A stretch of DNA of 64,000 nucleotides, from the NCBI GenBank assembly GCA_030248215.1, contig JASANG010001519.1, positions 248,001 through 312,000 on the forward strand, read 5' to 3'. The stretch's first letter is position 1, and each line of letters opens with the position of its first letter. Below, one piece after another: positions 63,901 through 64,000 of this stretch. The translations under genes and the position numbers were made by a program. The DNA comes from Enoplolaimus lenunculus (Eukaryota > Nematoda > Enoplea > Enoplida > Thoracostomopsidae). Under the pieces are notes generated by a model. That model was not told where the DNA came from. It did not search any database and worked only from the letters and a program-made list of their open reading frames with translations.

Positions 63901-64000
63901 TGCCTGCCACCGATTTATGCCGGTGTTGGGGTTACCTCACGTACACATTTTAAAGGCTAACGGAGAAACAGTCGTTACGGCGGGGCTAACGAGTGTACAT
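63901..64000 (+). CDS. Possible thioredoxin-fold (nucleoredoxin-like) exon, runs off the window
   Basis: A good acceptor (CAATAACTTTTCAG) ends at 63900. The frame starting at the second base is open to the window end and reads ACHRFMPVLGLPHVHILKAN then GETVVTAGLTSVH. A cis-Pro-like GLP, then a hydrophobic strand and a K-x-N-G-E turn with V-V-T-x-G, resembles the nucleoredoxin-like segment IPKLVIVKQNGEVITNKG. The active-site CxxC exon was not found upstream, and only 33 residues are visible. Shape and splice context favour a real exon; the family is tentative. Confidence 0.4.

Overview
The window is animal nuclear DNA: AT-rich, spliced GT-AG genes with short exons, and very many short non-autonomous DNA transposons (MITEs). 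The genes point to an invertebrate metazoan. The compact introns, the astacin-plus-ShK architecture and the MITE load would suit an ascidian tunicate, but that is a guess and no species-specific marker was seen.

Genes from left to right. (1) 788-1171 (+): last coding exon of mitochondrial ribosomal protein S17. (2) about 4738-13616 (-): a secreted astacin metalloprotease with a C-terminal ShK domain, in at least seven exons whose phases fit through the catalytic domain. (3) 17615-26028 (+): CCDC22, about 16 exons, a subunit of the CCC/Commander endosomal recycling complex. (4) 27390-27812 (+): single-exon COX20, a cytochrome c oxidase assembly factor. (5) 30470-39433 (-): DHX8/PRP22 spliceosomal DEAH helicase, 17 exons, 1287 codons, no phase conflict. 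(6) 43822-45369 (-): 3' part of an unrecognised gene for a Cys-rich, probably secreted protein of three similar one-exon modules. (7) 63901-64000 (+): a possible thioredoxin-fold (nucleoredoxin-like) exon running off the window. The genes are functionally unrelated and show no sign of an operon; COX20 and DHX8 are tail to tail.

The rest is a dense record of mobile elements. At least ten short families recur. Family A has CTGTAGTGACCCGAATAAG ends. Family B is a set of hAT-type elements with CAGGGTG ends, several with 8-bp target duplications visible here. Families C and C' are palindromic and filled with TTAGGC repeats. Family D is a palindrome built from GAGTCAAATTGACTC units. Family E is rich in GCAAGTT. 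Family F has GGTTAAACCAAGAGTGC ends. Family G is rich in GAGTTGA. Also present are piggyBac-type TTAA elements enclosing a tRNA-like region, other tRNA-like (SINE-type) segments and one LINE 3' remnant. Elements nest in one another and lie within a few bases of exons. Three long minisatellites occur: 49-bp at 45331-46178, 22-bp at 58419-59112 and 35-bp at 63400-63749. The 49-bp array is made of copies of an exon-intron boundary of the Cys-rich gene. The DHX8 gene, by contrast, is almost free of elements.

No single new multi-gene system is evident. The most unusual features are the splice-site minisatellite, the ShK exon squeezed between two transposons, the hAT target duplication that includes the COX20 stop codon, the TTAGGC-bearing MITE family, and the three-module Cys-rich gene.
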